Below, one piece after another: positions 16,678 to 27,091 of a DNA stretch of 64,000 bases (position 1 is its first letter; each line of letters opens with the position of its first letter). The DNA is from Candidatus Methylopumilus rimovensis (GTDB lineage Bacteria > Pseudomonadota > Gammaproteobacteria > Burkholderiales > Methylophilaceae), in NCBI RefSeq assembly GCF_006364615.1, contig NZ_CP040986.1, forward strand, positions 372,001-436,000. Reading direction: 5' to 3'. Under the pieces are notes generated by a model, which saw nothing but the letters and a program-made list of their open reading frames with translations, ran no database searches and was not told the DNA's origin. Made by a program: the position numbers and the translations under genes.

Positions 16678-19600
16678 AGATATTAATTCCATACTCATTA
16701 TTGGTGCAGGCCCTATTGTTATTGGTCAAGCATGTGAGTTTGACTATTCAGGCGCACAAGCCTGTAAAGCGCTTCGTGAAGAAGGCTATCGCGTCATCTT
16801 AGTTAATTCGAATCCAGCTACGATCATGACAGATCCTGAAATGGCGGATGCAACTTATATTGAACCAATCAATTGGCAAATCGTTGAAAAAATTATTGCA
16901 AAAGAAAAACCAGATGTGCTTCTTCCTACAATGGGGGGGCAAACTGCCCTCAATTGCGCGCTCGATTTAGATAAGTACGGTGTGCTAAAAAAATATAATG
17001 TTGAATTAATTGGCGCATCGAAAGAAGCGATTGATAAAGCAGAAGATAGACAAAAATTTAAAGAGGCTATGAATAAGATTGGCCTAGGTTCGGCAAAGTC
17101 AGCCATTGCACATAGCCTAGAAGAGGCAATTCAAGTTCAAGCAGGTATTGGTTATCCAGCTATTATTCGCCCATCATTTACCATGGGAGGAAGTGGCGGT
17201 GGCATTGCATACAATCGTGAAGAGTTTATAGCGATCTGTGAAAGAGGACTGGAAGCATCCCCCACAAAAGAACTTCTTATTGAAGAGTCTTTGCTCGGAT
17301 GGAAAGAGTATGAGATGGAAGTGGTGCGTGACTCTCAAGATAATTGCATCATTATTTGTTCGATTGAAAACTTAGATCCAATGGGCGTTCACACGGGCGA
17401 CTCGATTACTGTTGCTCCTGCGCAAACACTTACCGATAAAGAATATCAAATCATGCGTAATGCATCGATTGCAGTCTTGCGAGAAATTGGCGTGGATACA
17501 GGTGGTTCCAATGTGCAATTTGCAATCAATCCAAAAGATGGACGCATGATAGTGATTGAAATGAATCCTCGTGTATCTCGATCATCTGCCCTAGCTTCAA
17601 AAGCGACAGGTTTCCCGATTGCAAAAATTGCAGCAAAACTTGCAGTTGGCTTTACATTAGATGAATTAAAAAATGAAATTACAGGTGGCGCAACACCTGC
17701 ATCTTTTGAGCCAAGTATTGATTACGTAGTTACTAAAGTACCTCGATTTGCGTTTGAAAAATTTCCACAAGCAGATTCAAGACTTACGACTCAGATGAAA
17801 TCTGTGGGCGAAGTTATGGCCATTGGACGTACCTTCCAAGAATCTTTCCAAAAAGCATTAAGAGGTCTTGAAATTGGTGTGGATGGCTTAGATGAAAAAA
17901 CAACGGATCAAGATCTCATCATTAAAGAGTTAAGAGAGCCAGGACCTGAGCGTATTTGGTATGTTGGTGATGCATTTAGATTAGGCATGTCGATTGAAGA
18001 AGTTTTTGGACACTCCAATATTGATCCATGGTTCTTACATCAAATTAAAAATATTATTGATATCGAAAAAGATTTGATAGGTACCTCACTTAATCATCTA
18101 TCAAAAGAAGATTTATTTCAGTTAAAGCAAAAAGGGTTTTCTGATAGAAGGCTTGCAACACTTTTAAAAACCAAACAAGAGGATGTTAGAAATTATCGTC
18201 ATAAGCATGACGTAAGACCAGTATATAAGCGTGTAGATACCTGCGCTGCAGAATTCTCAACGAATACAGCTTATATGTATTCAACATATGAAGAAGAGTG
18301 TGAAGCTAATCCAACGCTTAAGAAAAAAATTATTGTATTAGGTGGCGGACCTAATCGTATTGGACAAGGTATTGAATTTGATTACTGTTGTGTGCATGCA
18401 GCATTAGCATTGCGTGAGGATGGATTCGAAACCATCATGGTGAATTGTAATCCTGAAACTGTATCCACTGATTACGACACCTCAGACCGACTTTATTTTG
18501 AGCCCGTGACACTTGAAGATGTATTAGAAATTGTCGCTATTGAAAAACCATTTGGCGTCATTGTGCAATACGGCGGACAAACCCCATTAAAATTAGCTAA
18601 AGATTTAGAAAAAGCAGGCGTACCGATTATTGGCACCTCACCTGATGCCATTGATATGGCAGAAGATCGTGAGCGCTTCCAAAAAATGTTAAATTCTATT
18701 GGCCTTAAGCAGCCGCCTAATCGCACAGCGAGAACTCCTGAAGATGCGATTCGTTTAGCTGAAGAAATTGGCTACCCACTTGTGGTAAGACCGAGTTATG
18801 TTCTTGGTGGTCGTGCGATGGAAATTGTACATGAGCAAGCACAACTTGAACGTTACATGCGTGAAGCTGTAAAAGTCTCTCATGAATCTCCTGTGCTTCT
18901 TGATCGATTTTTAAATGATGCACTTGAGGTGGATGTCGATGCATTATCAGATGGTACAGATGTCATTATTGGCGGCATTATGGAGCACATCGAACAGGCG
19001 GGTGTTCACTCAGGTGACTCTGCGTGCTCACTCCCTCCTTATAGCTTGTCTAAAAAAACTCAAGATGAATTAAGAAAACAAACTATTGAGATGGCGAAGG
19101 CGCTTAACGTTGTAGGCTTGATGAATGTGCAGTTTGCGATTCAAGGTGATGTAATTTATGTTCTAGAAGTTAATCCTAGAGCATCTCGTACCGTTCCTTT
19201 TGTATCTAAAGCATGTGGGTTGCAGTTAGCTAAAATTGCAGCACGCAATATGGTCGGTATAACTCTTAAGTCACAAAAAGTGACGAAAGAAATTGTGCCT
19301 AAATTTTTCTCTGTCAAAGAGGCTGTGTTCCCATTTATTAAATTCCCTGGTGTCGATACAATTTTAGGGCCTGAAATGAAATCAACAGGTGAAGTTATGG
19401 GCCTAGGTAAAACATTTGCGGAAGCGTTTATTAAATCTCAACTTGGCTCCTCTACAAAATTACCTAAAGATGGAAAGGCGTTTATCAGTGTGCGCCGTGA
19501 AGACCATCACAAGGTTGTTGAGATTGCAAAATCATTAGATAAATTAGGTTTTCAGATTGTGGCAACTAAGGGCACTGCAAAAGCTTTGATGGATGCAGGA

Positions 19601-19867
19601 CTTCATGTTGAGTCAGTCAATAAAGTAGCAGAGGGAAGACCTCATATTGTTGATATGATTAAAAATAATGAGATTTCTTTTATCGTCAATGTCACAGAAG
19701 ATAAACGTGCTATTGCAGATTCGTATGAAATTCGAAGATACGCGTTACAAAATAAAGTGACTTATTACACAACTATTGCAGGCGCCAAAGCGGCATGCAT
19801 TGGGATGAATTTCGTCGAAGAGATTACTGTCACCTCTATCCAAAGCTTGCATAAAGAACTTACTTAA
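16664..19867 (+). CDS. carB: Carbamoyl-phosphate synthase large subunit
   Basis: Uses ammonia from CarA, bicarbonate and two ATP to make carbamoyl phosphate. The 1067 residues show the internal duplication: two ATP-grasp halves (about 1-400 and 555-935), each opening with a [17 protein letters not shown]-like or [16 protein letters not shown]-like loop. A C-terminal MGS-like allosteric domain begins near 940. The start codon lies within the 3-prime end of carA, which indicates translational coupling. A terminator follows before greA. Confidence 0.97.
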   Translation: MPKRKDINSILIIGAGPIVIGQACEFDYSGAQACKALREEGYRVILVNSNPATIMTDPEMADATYIEPINWQIVEKIIAKEKPDVLLPTMGGQTALNCALDLDKYGVLKKYNVELIGASKEAIDKAEDRQKFKEAMNKIGLGSAKSAIAHSLEEAIQVQAGIGYPAIIRPSFTMGGSGGGIAYNREEFIAICERGLEASPTKELLIEESLLGWKEYEMEVVRDSQDNCIIICSIENLDPMGVHTGDSITVAPAQTLTDKEYQIMRNASIAVLREIGVDTGGSNVQFAINPKDGRMIVIEMNPRVSRSSALASKATGFPIAKIAAKLAVGFTLDELKNEITGGATPASFEPSIDYVVTKVPRFAFEKFPQADSRLTTQMKSVGEVMAIGRTFQESFQKALRGLEIGVDGLDEKTTDQDLIIKELREPGPERIWYVGDAFRLGMSIEEVFGHSNIDPWFLHQIKNIIDIEKDLIGTSLNHLSKEDLFQLKQKGFSDRRLATLLKTKQEDVRNYRHKHDVRPVYKRVDTCAAEFSTNTAYMYSTYEEECEANPTLKKKIIVLGGGPNRIGQGIEFDYCCVHAALALREDGFETIMVNCNPETVSTDYDTSDRLYFEPVTLEDVLEIVAIEKPFGVIVQYGGQTPLKLAKDLEKAGVPIIGTSPDAIDMAEDRERFQKMLNSIGLKQPPNRTARTPEDAIRLAEEIGYPLVVRPSYVLGGRAMEIVHEQAQLERYMREAVKVSHESPVLLDRFLNDALEVDVDALSDGTDVIIGGIMEHIEQAGVHSGDSACSLPPYSLSKKTQDELRKQTIEMAKALNVVGLMNVQFAIQGDVIYVLEVNPRASRTVPFVSKACGLQLAKIAARNMVGITLKSQKVTKEIVPKFFSVKEAVFPFIKFPGVDTILGPEMKSTGEVMGLGKTFAEAFIKSQLGSSTKLPKDGKAFISVRREDHHKVVEIAKSLDKLGFQIVATKGTAKALMDAGLHVESVNKVAEGRPHIVDMIKNNEISFIVNVTEDKRAIADSYEIRRYALQNKVTYYTTIAGAKAACIGMNFVEEITVTSIQSLHKELT

Positions 19868-19886
19868 AATACACTCAATTTTTATA

Positions 19887-19922
19887 AACCACACTCCATT
19901 TATAGAGCGTGGTTTTTGTTTT
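19887..19922 (+). terminator. Rho-independent terminator of carAB
   Basis: AACCAC-A-CTC pairs with GAG-C-GTGGTT (19887-19914, one internal mismatch, 8-base loop), followed by a T-rich tract TTTTTGTTTT. It lies 19 bases after carB and just before greA. Confidence 0.8.
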
Positions 19923-19935
19923 AATAGGAATGAAT

Positions 19936-20415
19936 ATGCTTAAACAAATACCCATGACCATTAAAGGCGCCGAGCTTCTTAAGGAAGAGCTGCAACGTTT
20001 AAAAAGTGTTGATCGTCCGAATATTATCCAAGCTATTTCAGAAGCAAGAGCACAAGGTGACTTATCTGAGAATGCTGAATATGAGTCAGCAAAAGAACGC
20101 CAAAGTTTTATCGAAGGCCGTATTGCAGAAATTGAAGCAAAATTATCAAATGCGATGGTGATTGATCCCTCTACTATTGTTGGTGAAAATCAATGTGTAT
20201 TTGGTTCAACTGTTGAAGCTCAGGATCTTGATACCGAAGATATTTTTACCTACCAAATTGTAGGAGATGATGAGGCTGATATTAAACAGAAAAAGATTTC
20301 AATCAATTCGCCGATTGCAAAAGCATTTATCGGAAAAGCTGTTGGGGATGTGGCCGAAGTGAATACCCCAGGTGGTGCCAAATCTTATGAGATACTCGAT
20401 ATCAAGTATCTATAA
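19936..20415 (+). CDS. greA: Transcription elongation factor GreA
   Basis: Stimulates the RNA-cleavage activity of stalled RNA polymerase through its secondary channel. From ATG 19936 it has 159 residues, matching the E. coli protein (158). The N-terminal coiled coil contains [19 protein letters not shown], whose tip Asp and Glu are the functional residues; the C-terminal FKBP-like domain holds [15 protein letters not shown] chose 19936 because AGGA at 19926-19929 sits 6 bases before it; an ATG at 19930 is too close to that site. Confidence 0.95.
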   Translation: MLKQIPMTIKGAELLKEELQRLKSVDRPNIIQAISEARAQGDLSENAEYESAKERQSFIEGRIAEIEAKLSNAMVIDPSTIVGENQCVFGSTVEAQDLDTEDIFTYQIVGDDEADIKQKKISINSPIAKAFIGKAVGDVAEVNTPGGAKSYEILDIKYL

Positions 20416-20450
20416 ATGAAAACCCATTTTTGTATTAAACTAAAAACATC

Positions 20451-20897
20451 ATGAAACAATGGTTAGAAAATTTAGCAATCATTACCGCAACCTTTTGGAT
20501 AGGCGGCTTGTGGGTTGTAGGTATTGTGGCTTATGAGTTATTCAAACTGATACCTGAGGCACAACTTGCAGGCAATATTGCAGGACAGCTTTTTCGAATG
20601 ATGGCTTATGTGGGTATGGCCGCTAGCATTTATCTTCTGATTCAACGTATATATCAGTATGGTACAAATGCATTAAAACAAGGTTTCTTTTGGATTATTG
20701 TTCTCATGCTTGTTCTTATTTTGATTAGTCATTTAGGCATTAATCCGTTGTTAGAAAAATTCAAATTAGACGCGATGCCAAAAGATGTCATGGAGAGTGT
20801 CTTTGCAGATCGATTTTCAACTTGGCATGGTATCTCAAGTATTGCGTATTTACTTGAGTGTTTCTTAGGTGTTTTTGCTATCTTAAAAATTAGATAA
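20451..20897 (+). CDS. DUF4149-family inner-membrane protein
   Basis: A 148-residue protein with about four hydrophobic segments (roughly 7-27, 45-62, 77-97 and 127-146). The first contains ATFWIGGLWVVG and the last WHGISSIAYLLECFLGVFA. This small membrane family of unknown function is regularly found between greA and yhbY/rlmE in betaproteobacteria, as here. The stop directly abuts the convergent yhbY stop. No catalytic residues can be proposed. Confidence 0.75.
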   Translation: MKQWLENLAIITATFWIGGLWVVGIVAYELFKLIPEAQLAGNIAGQLFRMMAYVGMAASIYLLIQRIYQYGTNALKQGFFWIIVLMLVLILISHLGINPLLEKFKLDAMPKDVMESVFADRFSTWHGISSIAYLLECFLGVFAILKIR

Positions 20898-21185
20898 TTA
20901 TTTGGGCAATACTATCTTGGGCTCTGACGCCGCACGATAAACAATAATTTGTAAGCCGATATGATGGATAGCAGTGGCTTGAAGTGCCTCACATATTTCA
21001 TTTAACATGGATTCACGAACTGACTTTTCGTCATTTTGGATTTTAATTTTAATCAACTCATGCGCTTTAAGACTAAGATCGATTTCTTTAATGACGGATG
21101 ATGTTAAGCCTTTATTGCCAATTCTGACCACTGGATTTAATGTGTGCGCTAAGCTTCGAAGGTATGCAATGGCTTTTGAATTCAA
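20898..21185 (-). CDS. yhbY: YhbY-type CRM-domain RNA-binding protein
   Basis: A 95-residue single CRM domain, associated in E. coli with the pre-50S ribosomal subunit. The diagnostic part is AYLRSLAHTLNPVVRIGNKGLTSSVI, with the GxxG-like loop GNKG, then KAHELIKIKI. It is divergent from rlmE by 40 bases, so the two ribosome-biogenesis genes share an intergenic region, as in many proteobacteria. Confidence 0.9.
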   Translation of the reverse strand: MNSKAIAYLRSLAHTLNPVVRIGNKGLTSSVIKEIDLSLKAHELIKIKIQNDEKSVRESMLNEICEALQATAIHHIGLQIIVYRAASEPKIVLPK

Positions 21186-21225
21186 GGTAGAAACTTCTAA
21201 AGATCTAAAGAATCGATTTTAACAG

Positions 21226-21843
21226 ATGAAAAGAACAAGAACTAGCAAGGCCTGGATGCAAGAGCATGTGAATGACGCCTTCGTCAAACAAGCCCAGAAA
21301 GATGGCTTTCGATCGAGAGCTGCATATAAGCTCATGGAGATTCACGAGAAATATAAGCTTATTAAGCCCGGGATGAATGTTGTTGATTTAGGATCAACCC
21401 CAGGAAGTTGGTCTCAGGTGGCCGCCAAGCTTCTCCAAGGAAAAGGCCACATTATTGCTATGGATTTGTTGCCTATGGACCCTATTCCTGGAGTTGATTT
21501 TATCCAAGGGGATTTTAGAGAAGAGGCCTCTCTTAGAGAGCTTGAAGCCCGCTTAAATAATTCACCGATAGACCTTGTAATTTCGGATATGGCCCCCAAT
21601 ATTACAGGTATCAAGACAGTTGATCAGCCAAGTGTTATGTATTTGACCGAGCTGGCTTTAGATTTTTCTTTACAATGGTTGAAACCAGGCGGACATTTTC
21701 TAGTCAAAACCTTTGTTGGTAGTGACTTTGATGAGCTGGTAAAAAAGATGCGTCCTGAGTTTGAAAAGGTGATTACGGTGAAGCCTAAAGCTTCTCGTGA
21801 TCGTAGCAGTGAAGTTTATTTGCTAGGCTTTGCAAAAGCTTAA
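21226..21843 (+). CDS. rlmE: 23S rRNA (uridine-2552 2'-O)-methyltransferase RlmE
   Basis: Methylates the 2'-OH of U2552 in the ribosomal A loop using S-adenosylmethionine, late in 50S assembly. It has 205 residues. DGFRSRAAYKLMEI carries the first catalytic Lys, VVDLGSTPGSWSQVA is the SAM loop, DLVISDMAPN contains the catalytic Asp, and FLVKTFVG and SSEVYLLG supply the remaining Lys and Glu of the K-D-K-E tetrad. It sits upstream of ftsH as in E. coli (rrmJ-ftsH). Confidence 0.95.
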   Translation: MKRTRTSKAWMQEHVNDAFVKQAQKDGFRSRAAYKLMEIHEKYKLIKPGMNVVDLGSTPGSWSQVAAKLLQGKGHIIAMDLLPMDPIPGVDFIQGDFREEASLRELEARLNNSPIDLVISDMAPNITGIKTVDQPSVMYLTELALDFSLQWLKPGGHFLVKTFVGSDFDELVKKMRPEFEKVITVKPKASRDRSSEVYLLGFAKA

Positions 21844-21917
21844 AAAGTCTCAATAAAGTCACATAATTAGGTTTAAAATAAAGTGATTAAAACAGATGAT
21901 ACGAGGTCATCCATCAA

Positions 21918-23813
21918 TTGAATAACAACACACTAAAAAGTATTGCCATTTGGGTCGCGATCGCACTCATTCTTATGACTGTTTTCAATCAGTTTTCGGG
22001 CTCTTCGAAAAATGATACTTCACTGGTCTATTCACAATTTATGGAACAAGTGAAAGATGGCAAGATCGCCAAAGTTGAAATTGATAACCACAAAATTAAA
22101 GGAACAACGAGCGAAGGTAAGAAATTTAATACCTATGCGCCGACAGATCCTTGGTTGGTATCTGATCTTCTAAAAAATAATGTCATCGTTGAAGCTAAGC
22201 CTGAAGAGCAACAATCGATCCTTATGAGCATTTTCATATCATGGTTCCCGATGATTCTTCTGGTAGGCGTATGGATTTTCTTTATGCGTCAAATGCAAGG
22301 TGGCTCCAAAGGTGGCGGCCCATTCTCATTTGGTAAGAGTAAAGCAAGACAGCTTGATCAAACTAACAATCAGACTACATTTGCTGATGTCGCAGGATGT
22401 GATGAAGCTAAAGAAGAAGTCACTGAGATTGTTGAGTTCTTAAAAGATCCAGGTAAATTCCATAAATTGGGCGGCCGCATTCCAAGGGGCGTGCTCATGG
22501 TGGGACCTCCAGGCACAGGTAAAACATTATTGGCTCGCGCCATCGCTGGTGAAGCAAAAGTCCCTTTCTTTACGATTTCAGGATCTGACTTCGTAGAAAT
22601 GTTTGTAGGTGTAGGTGCTGCTCGTGTTCGCGATATGTTTGAGCAAGCTAAAAAAAGCGCACCATGCATTATCTTTATCGATGAAATTGATGCGGTAGGT
22701 CGTCATCGTGGTCAAGGTACCGGCGGCGGTAATGATGAGCGCGAACAAACACTCAATCAACTTTTAGTTGAGCTCGATGGCTTTGAAGCAAATTCAGGCG
22801 TGATTGTCATTGCGGCAACCAATCGTGCCGATGTATTAGATAAAGCGCTACTTCGTCCGGGACGTTTCGATCGTCAAGTGATGGTGTCACTCCCTGATAT
22901 TAAAGGTCGCGAAGAAATCCTATTAGTTCATATGAGAAAAATTCCAGCAGATCCTGATGTGAAGGCAAGCATCATTGCAAGAGGTACGCCTGGTTTTTCA
23001 GGTGCAGACCTAGCAAACCTTGTGAACGAGTCAGCATTGTTTGCAGCGCGTCGTAATAAACGTACCGTAGATATGCAAGATTTTGAAGATGCTAAAGATA
23101 AAATCTTTATGGGCCCTGAAAGAAAATCACTCGTGATGCGAGAAGAGGAGCGCATGAATACGGCATACCATGAATCAGGTCATGCAGTGGTTGCAAAATT
23201 GTTACCTCATGCAGATCCGGTTCATAAAGTGACTATCATGCCTCGCGGTTGGGCATTAGGCTTGACATGGCAGTTGCCAGAGTTTGATCGAATCAGCAAC
23301 TATAAGAATAAGATGTTAGAAGAGATTTCAATTCTCTTTGGCGGACGCATTGCTGAAGAGGTATTTATGAAGCAAATGTCGACAGGTGCATCGAATGATT
23401 TTGAGCGCGCAACAAAATTAGCACGTGACATGGTCACACGTTACGGTATGTCAGATAAATTGGGTACGATGGTTTATGTGGGTCAAGATCAGGATTCATT
23501 CTTTGGCGCAATGTCTTCTAAAACAATTTCTGAAGCTACTCAACAAAAAGTAGACGCTGAGATTCGCCGTATTCTAGATGAGCAATATAGTGTTGCGAGA
23601 AAACTGATTGAAAAAAATCGTCGTAAAGTTGAGGCGATGGCTAAAGCGCTGCTTGAATATGAAACCATTGATGCGGATCAGATTAATGACATCATGGCAG
23701 GTAAAAAAGCGAGACCGCCAAAACCTACACAAACACCCAATCCTCCTAAGAGCGACAAAGGATCTTCAGGTACGAAAGTAGCCGTGGTTCCTCAACCGAG
23801 CGCCAAAGGCTAA
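21918..23813 (+). CDS. ftsH: ATP-dependent zinc metalloprotease FtsH
   Basis: A membrane-anchored AAA+ protease that degrades misassembled membrane proteins and, in E. coli, sigma-32 and LpxC. It has 631 residues with two N-terminal membrane segments (about 8-26 and 97-120), Walker A GPPGTGKT near 196, Walker [13 protein letters not shown], the second region of homology ending in RPGRFDRQV, and the zinc site HESGH at about 417. The start is TTG 21918 with GAGGT about 10 bases upstream. The tail is rich in Pro, Lys and Ser. A strong terminator follows. Confidence 0.96.
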   Translation: MNNNTLKSIAIWVAIALILMTVFNQFSGSSKNDTSLVYSQFMEQVKDGKIAKVEIDNHKIKGTTSEGKKFNTYAPTDPWLVSDLLKNNVIVEAKPEEQQSILMSIFISWFPMILLVGVWIFFMRQMQGGSKGGGPFSFGKSKARQLDQTNNQTTFADVAGCDEAKEEVTEIVEFLKDPGKFHKLGGRIPRGVLMVGPPGTGKTLLARAIAGEAKVPFFTISGSDFVEMFVGVGAARVRDMFEQAKKSAPCIIFIDEIDAVGRHRGQGTGGGNDEREQTLNQLLVELDGFEANSGVIVIAATNRADVLDKALLRPGRFDRQVMVSLPDIKGREEILLVHMRKIPADPDVKASIIARGTPGFSGADLANLVNESALFAARRNKRTVDMQDFEDAKDKIFMGPERKSLVMREEERMNTAYHESGHAVVAKLLPHADPVHKVTIMPRGWALGLTWQLPEFDRISNYKNKMLEEISILFGGRIAEEVFMKQMSTGASNDFERATKLARDMVTRYGMSDKLGTMVYVGQDQDSFFGAMSSKTISEATQQKVDAEIRRILDEQYSVARKLIEKNRRKVEAMAKALLEYETIDADQINDIMAGKKARPPKPTQTPNPPKSDKGSSGTKVAVVPQPSAKG

Positions 23814-23821
23814 ATGAAATC

Positions 23822-23851
23822 AAGGCTAGTTTATCTAGCCTTTGTTTTTTT
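23822..23851 (+). terminator. Rho-independent terminator after ftsH
   Basis: AAGGCTAG (23822-23829) pairs perfectly with CTAGCCTT (23835-23842) across a TTTAT loop and is followed by TGTTTTTTT. The T-run ends exactly at the first folP start codon, so it occupies the place where a folP ribosome site would be. Confidence 0.85.
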
Positions 23852-24682
23852 ATGATGCTGCAATTAAATAAACATGTCTTTGATTTAAAACGCCCACTGA
23901 TCATGGGCATTTTAAATATCACACCCGATTCATTCTCAGATGGTGGCCAATACTTAACTTTGGATAGCGCATTAAAGCGCGCTCATCAAATGATTGAAGA
24001 GGGTGTGGATATCATCGATATTGGTGGTGAGTCGACTCGCCCAGGATCAGATCCTGTAAGTGCAGATGAAGAATTAAAACGTATCACGCCCATCATTGAG
24101 GCCTTAAAAAAAGAGTCTGACATTGCTATCTCTATCGATACTTATAAGCCTCAAGTGATGAAAGCGGTTATTGCTTTGGATGTGGCGATCATTAATGATG
24201 TGTATGCATTAAGTCAGCCTGGTGCTATTGATATCATTAAAGAGTCTAATGTCGGCATATGTTTAATGCATATGCAAGGCACACCTAAGACGATGCAGGT
24301 GAATCCTCAGTATACAAATGTTGTGAGTGAAGTGAAATTATTTTTAGAAGCGCGCGTAAATCATCTCATGCTTGAGGGTATTGATAAGTCACGCATAATT
24401 TTAGATCCAGGCTTTGGATTCGGTAAAACATTCGAGCACAATATAGAGCTTCTGCAACATCTAGAATCATTTCAATCCTTAAAATTTCCACTTCTGGTCG
24501 GGCTCTCCAGAAAATCATTTATTAGAAAAATTTTAAATGGCGACACTGATGATCATTTATCAGGTAGCCTCTCCGCGGCTATCTTTTCTGTCATAAAAGG
24601 CGCTAAAATACTACGAGTTCACGATGTAAAAGAAACAAAAAGCGCACTTAAAATTATCAATGTAGCGCAAGGCAAAACTTAA
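23852..24682 (+). CDS. folP: Dihydropteroate synthase (FolP)
   Basis: Condenses p-aminobenzoate with dihydropterin pyrophosphate in folate synthesis and is the sulfonamide target. It has 276 residues. LIMGILNITPDSFSDGG, IDIGGESTRPGSDPV, the Asn-Asp pair in IINDVYAL, ILDPGFGFGKTFEHN and LVGLSRKSFI are the canonical TIM-barrel motifs. Two adjacent ATGs (23852, 23855) can start it. No Shine-Dalgarno is visible because the ftsH terminator ends at the start codon. glmM follows after 2 bases. Confidence 0.95.
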   Translation: MMLQLNKHVFDLKRPLIMGILNITPDSFSDGGQYLTLDSALKRAHQMIEEGVDIIDIGGESTRPGSDPVSADEELKRITPIIEALKKESDIAISIDTYKPQVMKAVIALDVAIINDVYALSQPGAIDIIKESNVGICLMHMQGTPKTMQVNPQYTNVVSEVKLFLEARVNHLMLEGIDKSRIILDPGFGFGKTFEHNIELLQHLESFQSLKFPLLVGLSRKSFIRKILNGDTDDHLSGSLSAAIFSVIKGAKILRVHDVKETKSALKIINVAQGKT

Positions 24683-24684
24683 TT

Positions 24685-26037
24685 ATGGCAAGACATTATT
24701 TCGGCACAGACGGTATTCGAGGCGTAGTGGGGCACGATCCTATCACACCTGATTTCTTCATTCGTCTCGGGTTCGCCATCGGATCTATTCTAGTCAAAAA
24801 TAATACGGATAAAAAAATTAAACATCCAAGTGTTGTCATTGGTAAAGATACAAGAGTTTCAGGTTATATGCTGGAGTCAGCATTAGAGGCTGGATTTATT
24901 GCTGCAGGCGTCAATGTGTATTTAACAGGCCCTATGCCAACACCAGCGGTTGCATATCTTACAAAAGCCTTAAGGTCGCAAGCAGGTATTGTGATCTCTG
25001 CCTCACATAATCCATTTCCAGATAACGGCATTAAAATATTTTCAGAGGCTGGAGAAAAATTACCTGATGCTTTTGAAGCGGAAGTGGAATTAGCATTAAG
25101 CCAACCTATTACAACAGTATTGCCTCACGAGCTTGGTAAAGCGAAGCGTGTAGATGATGCAGAAGGTCGTTATGTTGAGTTTTGTAAAAGTACATTCCCA
25201 GAAAAACTTAATCTTCGCGGACTCAAGATGGTGCTCGATTGCGCCCATGGTGCGACTTATCATGTAGCCCCTAAAATATTTTCAGAGCTTGGCGCTGAGG
25301 TGATCGCTATCGGTAATGAGCCTGATGGATTTAATATTAATCTCGATGTGGGTTCCACACATCCTAAAACCATCAAAGAAGCCACCTTAAAACATAAGGC
25401 AGATTTAGGTATTGCTTTTGATGGCGATGGTGATCGTGTCGTGATGATTGACCACTTAGGAAATATCATTGATGGCGATCAACTCCTTTTAGTGATCACA
25501 CGTGCTTTAAAAGAAAAAAATCAATTAAAAGGTGGCGTGGTTGGAACACTCATGACGAATATGGCGATTGAAAAAGCGCTCCAAGATTTAGGCGTTGAAT
25601 TTGTAAGAACGCAAGTAGGTGACCGTTATGTTTTAGAAGCCTTGCTTGAAAAAGGTTGGCTCATTGGTGGAGAAAATTCAGGACATATACTTACCCTTGA
25701 TCAGCATTCAACGGGAGACGCTATCATCGCTTCCTTGCAAGTTTTAAAGTCTTTAAGACTTCTCAATCAATCACTTCATGAGGCGACCAAAGATTCACCG
25801 CTCTATCCTCAAGTACTAATCAATGTTGAGACACACAAAAAAATTGATTTAGAAAAAAATAAATCAATTCAGGATGCAGTAAAAAAGGTAGAAGTTAAAT
25901 TGAATAGCAAAGGGCGAGTACTCTTGAGACCTTCAGGCACAGAGCCTAAGATTCGTGTCATGGTAGAGGGTGAAGATTTTGAGGCAGTCAAAAATCATGC
26001 GCACTTTATTGCTGACACAGTGAGGGAAGTTGCCTAA
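24685..26037 (+). CDS. glmM: Phosphoglucosamine mutase (GlmM)
   Basis: Interconverts glucosamine 6-phosphate and glucosamine 1-phosphate for UDP-GlcNAc and hence peptidoglycan and LPS. The 450 residues begin with the family hallmark YFGTDGIRG. The phosphoserine loop ISASHNPFPDNGIKIF is near residue 105, metal binding is at AFDGDGDRV, the sugar loop is GGENSGHIL, and RPSGTEPKIRVMVEG binds phosphate. It forms an operon with folP and ends against the convergent small membrane gene. Confidence 0.96.
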   Translation: MARHYFGTDGIRGVVGHDPITPDFFIRLGFAIGSILVKNNTDKKIKHPSVVIGKDTRVSGYMLESALEAGFIAAGVNVYLTGPMPTPAVAYLTKALRSQAGIVISASHNPFPDNGIKIFSEAGEKLPDAFEAEVELALSQPITTVLPHELGKAKRVDDAEGRYVEFCKSTFPEKLNLRGLKMVLDCAHGATYHVAPKIFSELGAEVIAIGNEPDGFNINLDVGSTHPKTIKEATLKHKADLGIAFDGDGDRVVMIDHLGNIIDGDQLLLVITRALKEKNQLKGGVVGTLMTNMAIEKALQDLGVEFVRTQVGDRYVLEALLEKGWLIGGENSGHILTLDQHSTGDAIIASLQVLKSLRLLNQSLHEATKDSPLYPQVLINVETHKKIDLEKNKSIQDAVKKVEVKLNSKGRVLLRPSGTEPKIRVMVEGEDFEAVKNHAHFIADTVREVA

Positions 26038-26280
26038 CTAAAATCCAAATATTTTTAAATAGCCAATCATGAATAAAGGGATTTGTAATCCAAAGTTAAT
26101 CATAATGGCTTTATCCTTACTTAAGTATCCTGTGAACGTCCAGCCCATCACCCCTAAGCTATGAGAAAAAATATTGTAAGGGTAGAGATTAAGATTGGTG
26201 AGAAGTAATCCTAATAAAATAAAAAAAGTAGCAAACCACTTTAAATTTTTTTTAAAGAATTTTCTTGTTGTATGGATCAA
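26038..26280 (-). CDS. Small two-helix membrane protein, function unknown
   Basis: An 80-residue protein if started at the TTG at 26280, ten bases after the pstB stop. The same open frame runs further upstream, but that part overlaps pstB and is not credible. It has a basic N-terminus, a hydrophobic helix at about 15-32 (FATFFILLGLLLT), the segment NLNLYPYN, and a second hydrophobic half (about 56-75). The pattern resembles short DUF6552-type membrane proteins, but I cannot assign a function. It is the last gene of the pst transcript and may be co-expressed with phosphate uptake. Confidence 0.55.
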   Translation of the reverse strand: MIHTTRKFFKKNLKWFATFFILLGLLLTNLNLYPYNIFSHSLGVMGWTFTGYLSKDKAIMINFGLQIPLFMIGYLKIFGF

Positions 26281-26290
26281 TTTGACAGAA

Positions 26291-27070
26291 CTAACCGAAT
26301 TTACCTGTAATGTAATCTTCTGTTTCTTTTCTGCTCGGGTTGGTGAAGATCTTATCTGTCGCATCGAACTCAATCATCTCGCCTAGGTACATATAGGCTG
26401 TGTAATCAGAAATACGTGCAGCCTGCTGCATGTTATGTGTCACGACCAAGATAGATAATTTATTTTTTAATCCAGACATCAGCTCTTCAATATTCACTGT
26501 TGCAATAGGATCAAGTGCGGAAGTAGGCTCATCGAATAACATAATTTCAGGGTCAGTCGCTAAAGCACGCGCAATACATAAACGCTGTTGTTGACCACCG
26601 GATAAATTAAAAGCTAAATCTTGTAATCTATTTTTAACTTCATTCCAGAGCGATGCACCTTTTAATGCTTCCTCAACCTTATCATCAACAGCAGACTTTG
26701 ATCTTTCACCACGTACCCTTAATCCGTAGGCTACATTCTCATAAATAGATTTTGGAAATGGATTGGGCTTTTGAAACACCATACTAATGCGCATGCGCAC
26801 TTCAATGGGATCAACACCTTTAGCGAGCACGTTGGTGTTATCAGGATGAAGAAGGATTTGCCCTTCATAGCGATTACCAGGATAAAGATCATGCATGCGA
26901 TTAAAGCAACGTAAGAATGTAGATTTACCGCAACCCGATGGTCCAATGAGGGCAGTGATCTTATTTTCATAGACAGGAAGACTTACATTTTTTAATGCCT
27001 TGGTTCCATCCGCATAAAAAAAGTTAAGATTCTTTGCTTCAGCTTTAATATTTAATTTATTTTCTGACAT
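26291..27070 (-). CDS. pstB: Phosphate ABC transporter ATP-binding protein PstB
   Basis: The ATPase of the high-affinity phosphate importer. It has 259 residues with Walker [10 protein letters not shown], the PstB-typical [15 protein letters not shown] segment, signature [16 protein letters not shown], Walker [14 protein letters not shown] and the switch His in [10 protein letters not shown]. It follows pstA by 21 bases. No phoU follows, where it commonly sits; a small membrane protein is there instead. Confidence 0.97.
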   Translation of the reverse strand: MSENKLNIKAEAKNLNFFYADGTKALKNVSLPVYENKITALIGPSGCGKSTFLRCFNRMHDLYPGNRYEGQILLHPDNTNVLAKGVDPIEVRMRISMVFQKPNPFPKSIYENVAYGLRVRGERSKSAVDDKVEEALKGASLWNEVKNRLQDLAFNLSGGQQQRLCIARALATDPEIMLFDEPTSALDPIATVNIEELMSGLKNKLSILVVTHNMQQAARISDYTAYMYLGEMIEFDATDKIFTNPSRKETEDYITGKFG

Positions 27071-27091
27071 TTTTTTTCCTGTAAATAAAAT

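Noticed and set aside
22370-22669. 99-codon minus-strand open frame inside ftsH
   Set aside because: Antisense to the conserved AAA+ core; its composition mirrors the codons of ftsH and there is no ribosome site.
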